Of a stretch of DNA of 8,213 nucleotides, positions 5,306 to 8,213 are shown piece by piece (the first letter of the stretch is position 1; each line of letters opens with the position of its first letter). Origin of the DNA: an uncultured Frankineae bacterium. GTDB taxonomy: Bacteria; Actinomycetota; Actinomycetes; Mycobacteriales; SCTD01. The stretch is taken from positions 1 to 8,213 of the forward strand of contig CADCUE010000216.1 of NCBI GenBank assembly GCA_902805805.1. The letters are read 5' to 3'. The position numbers and the translations under genes are program-made. Below the pieces are notes generated by a model. It ran no database searches, was not told the DNA's origin, and was given only the letters and a program-made list of their open reading frames with translations.

Positions 5306-6343
5306 ATGACCGACACCGCGACACCGGGCAGCCCCGTCGCAGCGCAGGGGGAGTTCACCCGCGACTCCGCCTACATCACCACGCGCATCACCGCCGACGG
5401 TCGCGACGGCTTCCCGGTGGAGGCGGGCCGCTACCGGCTGGTCGCCGCCCGAGCCTGTCCGTGGGCGAGCCGGGCGATCGTCGTGCGCCGGCTGCTCGGG
5501 CTCGAGGACGCCCTCTCGCTCGGGACGCCGGGCCCCACGCACGACGCCCGGAGCTGGACCTTCGACCACGACCCGGGCGGACGCGACCCGGTGCTGGGGA
5601 TCGAGCGGCTGCAGGACGCCTACCTCGCCCGCTCGCCCGACTACGACAAGGGCATCACCGTGCCCGCCGTCGTGGAGGTCGCGACCGGTCAGGTCGTCAC
5701 CAACGACCCCGCGCAGATCACGCTCGACCTGTCCACGCAGTGGTCCGAGCACCACCGCGACGGCGCGCCCGACCTCTACCCCGACCATCTGCGAGCCGAG
5801 ATCGACGAGGTCAGCGCTCTCGTCTACCGGGACGTCAACAACGGCGTCTACCGCTGCGGGTTCGCCGGCAGCCAGCAGGCCTACGAGTCGGCGTACGCCC
5901 GCCTGTTCGAGCGGCTGGACTGGCTCTCGGACCGGCTGGCGCGCCGGCGCTACCTGGTCGGCGAGACGGTCACCGAGGCGGACGTGCGGCTGTTCACGAC
6001 GCTCGTGCGGTTCGACGCCGTCTACCACGGCCACTTCAAGTGCAACCGCAGCAAGCTCACCGAGATGCCGGTGCTCTGGGCGTACGCCCGGGACCTGTTC
6101 CAGACGCCGGGGTTCGGTGACACGGTGGACTTCTCGGACATCAAGCGGCACTACTACGAGGTCCACCGCGATCTCAACCCCACCGGCATCGTCCCCGTCG
6201 GGCCCGACCTGTCGGGCTGGCTGACCGAGCACCGGCGCGAGGAGCTCGGCGGCCGGCCGTTCGGCGACGGGACGCCCCCGGCGCCGGTCCCGGCCGAGCG
6301 GTCGGTCCCTCCCGAGCGCAACCCGCTGCTGCGGATGGCCTGA
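5306..6343 (+). CDS. Xi-class glutathione transferase / glutathionyl-hydroquinone reductase homologue
   Basis: 345 residues, related to ECM4/YqjG enzymes, which reductively remove a thiol from thiol-conjugated hydroquinones. The N-terminal thioredoxin-like domain holds the catalytic motif CPWASR (Cys51-Pro52-Trp53-Ala54); the cis-proline turn TVP is at 118-120. The all-helical C-terminal domain has the family signatures NNGVYRCGFAGSQ (178-190), RYLVGETVTEADVRLFTTLVRFD (215-237), HFKCN (243-247), IKRHYY (279-284) and NPTGIVPVGP (291-300). The Glu-Ser pair that binds the glutamyl part of glutathione in classical members (NNES) is replaced by N133-D134-P135-A136. Most actinobacteria make mycothiol instead of glutathione, so a different thiol partner is likely (inference). 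ATG at 5306 with a weak GGGGGAAGG site. It follows the DUF4396 gene by 68 nt on the same strand with no clear terminator, and ends 9 nt from the convergent HAD gene. Confidence 0.88.
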   Translation: MTDTATPGSPVAAQGEFTRDSAYITTRITADGRDGFPVEAGRYRLVAARACPWASRAIVVRRLLGLEDALSLGTPGPTHDARSWTFDHDPGGRDPVLGIERLQDAYLARSPDYDKGITVPAVVEVATGQVVTNDPAQITLDLSTQWSEHHRDGAPDLYPDHLRAEIDEVSALVYRDVNNGVYRCGFAGSQQAYESAYARLFERLDWLSDRLARRRYLVGETVTEADVRLFTTLVRFDAVYHGHFKCNRSKLTEMPVLWAYARDLFQTPGFGDTVDFSDIKRHYYEVHRDLNPTGIVPVGPDLSGWLTEHRREELGGRPFGDGTPPAPVPAERSVPPERNPLLRMA

Positions 6344-6352
6344 CCCGGGACG

Positions 6353-7027
6353 TCAGCCGCTGAGGGCGGCCGGCAGCTCCTCGAGGCTGCGCACCGTCCA
6401 CGTGGGAGGCGTGAAGAAGCCCGGATAGGGCGAGCCGGACCGGTCGATCCACGCGGCCGACATGCCGGCGCGAGCCGCTCCGTCGAGGTCCCACGGGTGC
6501 ACCGCCACCAGCAGCAGCTCCTGCACGGGGACACCGCAGGACTGCGCGGCGTGCTCGTAGGCCGAGCGGGCCGGCTTCCAGGCCCCGGCGTCCTCGACGG
6601 ACAGCAGGGCCTCGAACTCCTCGAGGAGTCCCGCGCGCTCGAGCAGCGACTGCGCCACGCCGGCGCCGCCGTTGGACAGCGTCACCAGCCGGTACCCGGC
6701 CGCGCGCAGCGCCCGGACGCCGTCCGGCACGTCGGGGTGGACGGGCAGCGCCATGAACCCCTTCATGACGTGCTCCACCGCAGCGTCCAGGTCCCGGTCG
6801 AGAGGCAGGCCGGTGAGCATCGTGCGCAGCACCGCCCCCGCGATCACGGCGAACTTCTCCTGCCCACCGGCGGCGGTCAGCGCGAAGCCGTCGCGCAGGA
6901 CCGAGGCGAACCACGTGCCGGCCGACGTGGCAGGGGCGCCGACGTCGGTGAAGCGGTCCGCCATGGGCGCGAGGTCGGACAGGGTCTCGTTGACGTCGAA
7001 GACGATCACGGTGGGGTCGGACGGCAC
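6353..7027 (-). CDS. HAD-superfamily hydrolase, haloacid dehalogenase type II group
   Basis: 224 residues. Nucleophile motif FDVNETL (D11, T15), motif II LSNG (S118, N119), motif III lysine in AWKPA (K151) with Y157, and motif IV HPWDLDGA (W179, D180, D182). These positions match L-2-haloacid dehalogenase L-DEX almost number for number (from memory: D10, T14, S118, K151, Y157, N177, W179, D180). Two residues important there differ: the halide-holding Arg41 aligns with F40 in TWF, and Asn177 is His177. The fold and the DxN group are therefore sure, but hydrolysis of 2-haloacids is doubtful; a phosphatase or other HAD activity is possible. GTG start at 7027 set by GAGGAG 5 nt upstream. It lies downstream of the esterase gene on the same strand, 69 nt away behind a hairpin, and converges with the GST gene. 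Cytoplasmic; no signal peptide. Confidence 0.87.
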   Translation of the reverse strand: MPSDPTVIVFDVNETLSDLAPMADRFTDVGAPATSAGTWFASVLRDGFALTAAGGQEKFAVIAGAVLRTMLTGLPLDRDLDAAVEHVMKGFMALPVHPDVPDGVRALRAAGYRLVTLSNGGAGVAQSLLERAGLLEEFEALLSVEDAGAWKPARSAYEHAAQSCGVPVQELLLVAVHPWDLDGAARAGMSAAWIDRSGSPYPGFFTPPTWTVRSLEELPAALSG

Positions 7028-7067
7028 GACAGCTCCTCAGGTCGGCGGCGGCGCAGGTCGCGCCGGA

Positions 7068-7095
7068 CGCAGCATGCCCGGTCGGGCGTGCTGCG
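7068..7095 (-). terminator. Hairpin directly after the esterase stop codon
   Basis: Arms 7068-7079 and 7084-7095 pair over 12 positions with one mismatch (7075 with 7088) around a 4-base loop. In the minus-strand transcript the stem starts 1 nt after the TGA (7099-7097). No T-run follows, as is common for actinobacterial stem-only terminators. It would at least partly separate esterase transcription from the HAD gene 40 nt further on; an mRNA-protecting role is the alternative. Confidence 0.6.
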
Positions 7096-7096
7096 C

Positions 7097-8213
7097 TCAG
7101 ACCGCCCAGGGCCAGGTCAGCTCCTCACCGGTCGCAGCGGGCTCGAGGTGCAGCGGGCGCAGAGCACGGGTCTCCTCGAACCAGAGGAAGGCGTCGTACC
7201 GGTCCCCGAGGACGCTGGGCACGTAGTTGCCCCACGCCTCGCGCTCCGGCGCGTACACCACGCCGATGGCCCGGTGGTCCGACCGGCGCCGCAGCCACTC
7301 CGGCTGCCCCGCCCTGGGGAAGACCAAGACGCTGTCGCGCCCGAGCGCGTCGTGCAGCAGCGCCTCCAGACTGCCTGCCCGCGCCGGCGGCACCGGCATC
7401 GCGCGCATGGCGGATCCCCACCGCGGAGCGGCGATGACCGTGCCGCGGTGGCCGCCGAAGCCGACGGTCACGACGTCCGCGCCGTGCCGCTCGCGGGCCA
7501 GCTGGCCGAGGTTCACCATGCCGGCACCCGCCATGTCGGTCGCCCGCGCATCGCCGATGTGCGTGTTGTGCTCCCAGACCACGGCCTTGCTGCCGTTGAC
7601 GTCGAGCAGCCGGTCCAGGGTGTCGGCCATGTGGACGTCCCGGACGTTCCACGACTGCGCCTGGCCGCCGACCATCGCCCGGTAGTAGCGCTCGGCGCCC
7701 GCGGCGACAGCGGCGTTCTGCTCGGCTGACAAGCGGGCCTCCGGGTCGTCGCCCGCCGCCGCTCCGCGTTCCTGGCACAGCCGGGTGAGCAGCTCCACGA
7801 CCGCCGGCTCGCACGACGCCGGGGCGAAGCGGCTGGCGAAGGCGTAGTCCTGCGGGTCCTCGCCGTACGGCTCGAAGCAGCGGGCCGCCTGATGGGCGAC
7901 CTCGAGGTGCTCCGGCTCGTGCTCGGCGAGGTAGTCGAGCAGCGCCCGCATGGAGCTCGTCAGGCTGTAGACGTCCAGGCCGTAGAACCCGACCCGGTCC
8001 GGGTCCGGCCGCCCGCGGTTGAGCTCGTGCAGCCAGTCGGCGAAGGCCACGACCTCCTCGTTGGCCCACATCCACGTCGGCCACCGGTCGAAGGCGTCGA
8101 GGACAGCCCGGGGGGACGACGCCGCGCCCGGTCGGTGCTTGACGCAGCGGTTGACCTCGTAGCACTCGGGCCAGTCCCCCTCGACCGCGACGAAGCCGAA
8201 GCCGCGTTCCTCC
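7097..8213 (-). CDS. Erythromycin esterase family protein, 5' end outside window
   Basis: 371 residues are visible; the reading frame stays open to the right edge, so the N-terminus is missing. The ATG at 8071 is internal, because the 47 codons before it encode conserved family sequence, including VAVEGDWPECYEVNR and RWPTWMWANEEV. Visible landmarks: conserved Glu in VEGDWP (visible residue 11), GFYGLDVYSL (75-84), SWNVRDVHM (187-195) and WEHNTHIGD (213-221, with His215 and His218). EreA/EreB-type enzymes use such Glu and His residues to open the macrolide lactone ring, but most chromosomal actinobacterial members of this broad family have unproven substrates and the name should not be read as macrolide resistance. 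No transmembrane segment is seen. In related genomes such genes may lie near phosphoribosyltransferase genes; that cannot be checked here. The gene ends 1 nt before a strong hairpin. Confidence 0.87.
   Translation of the reverse strand, partial: EERGFGFVAVEGDWPECYEVNRCVKHRPGAASSPRAVLDAFDRWPTWMWANEEVVAFADWLHELNRGRPDPDRVGFYGLDVYSLTSSMRALLDYLAEHEPEHLEVAHQAARCFEPYGEDPQDYAFASRFAPASCEPAVVELLTRLCQERGAAAGDDPEARLSAEQNAAVAAGAERYYRAMVGGQAQSWNVRDVHMADTLDRLLDVNGSKAVVWEHNTHIGDARATDMAGAGMVNLGQLARERHGADVVTVGFGGHRGTVIAAPRWGSAMRAMPVPPARAGSLEALLHDALGRDSVLVFPRAGQPEWLRRRSDHRAIGVVYAPEREAWGNYVPSVLGDRYDAFLWFEETRALRPLHLEPAATGEELTWPWAV

Noticed and set aside
4140..5324. Long upstream extension of the copZ reading frame
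   Set aside because: The 68-residue form is a complete HMA domain with its own ribosome site; the extension runs through csoR and the operator region and is Arg/Pro-rich without family features.
4925..6232. A 435-codon minus-strand frame opposite DUF4396 and the GST
   Set aside because: Composition is Arg/Gly/Val-rich with no recognisable family, and it is antisense to two well-supported genes.
7097..8071. ATG at 8071 as the start of the esterase
   Set aside because: The open frame continues to the window edge and its 47 upstream codons encode conserved family residues including VEGDWP, so the gene is cut by the edge.
1..8213. tRNA or rRNA genes, CRISPR arrays, insertion sequences, integrase or attachment sites
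   Set aside because: None seen on either strand; no terminal repeats, transposase motifs or regularly spaced repeats are visible.

Overview
The window is very GC-rich with strong third-position G/C bias, uses GTG as well as ATG starts, and has purine-rich Shine-Dalgarno sites. A CsoR regulator, a cell-wall-binding repeat protein, a DUF4396 protein and an actinobacterial-type xi-class GST homologue all point to an actinomycete. A Geodermatophilaceae-like or related high-GC soil actinobacterium is my guess; the sequence does not prove a genus.

Layout. (1) Positions 1-524, plus strand: the 3' end of a secreted protein with cell-wall-binding type 2 (CWB2) repeats. It converges on the copper operon with only 3 bases between the two stop codons. 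(2) Positions 528-4579, minus strand: a four-gene copper operon in the order csoR, copZ, a secreted histidine-rich protein with two copies of one domain, and copA. A perfect 9-bp stem-loop lies between the last two genes. (3) Positions 4580-4736: a compact divergent control region with three copies of a GTACCCC-N3-(G/C)GGGT operator-like sequence. One copy fills the spacer of a recognisable plus-strand promoter, and the other two form an 18/20 inverted repeat. (4) Positions 4737-5237, plus strand: a small DUF4396 membrane protein whose promoter carries the best operator. (5) Positions 5306-6343, plus strand: a xi-class glutathione transferase / glutathionyl-hydroquinone reductase homologue, possibly read through from the DUF4396 gene. 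(6) Positions 6353-7027, minus strand: a HAD-superfamily protein of the type II haloacid dehalogenase group. (7) From 7097 past the right edge, minus strand: an erythromycin esterase family protein, with a hairpin directly after its stop.

How it works together (inference from family knowledge). CsoR represses until Cu(I) binds. CopZ would hand Cu(I) to the CopA export ATPase. The secreted His-rich protein would meet copper outside the membrane. The divergent DUF4396 protein shares the operator region and is therefore predicted to be copper-induced too. The two uncharacterised proteins tied to this circuit, the duplicated HVHP-motif protein and the DUF4396 protein, are the most interesting contents. 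The genes right of 5306 look like ordinary accessory or detoxification genes with no visible link to copper, except that no terminator separates the GST gene from the DUF4396 gene.
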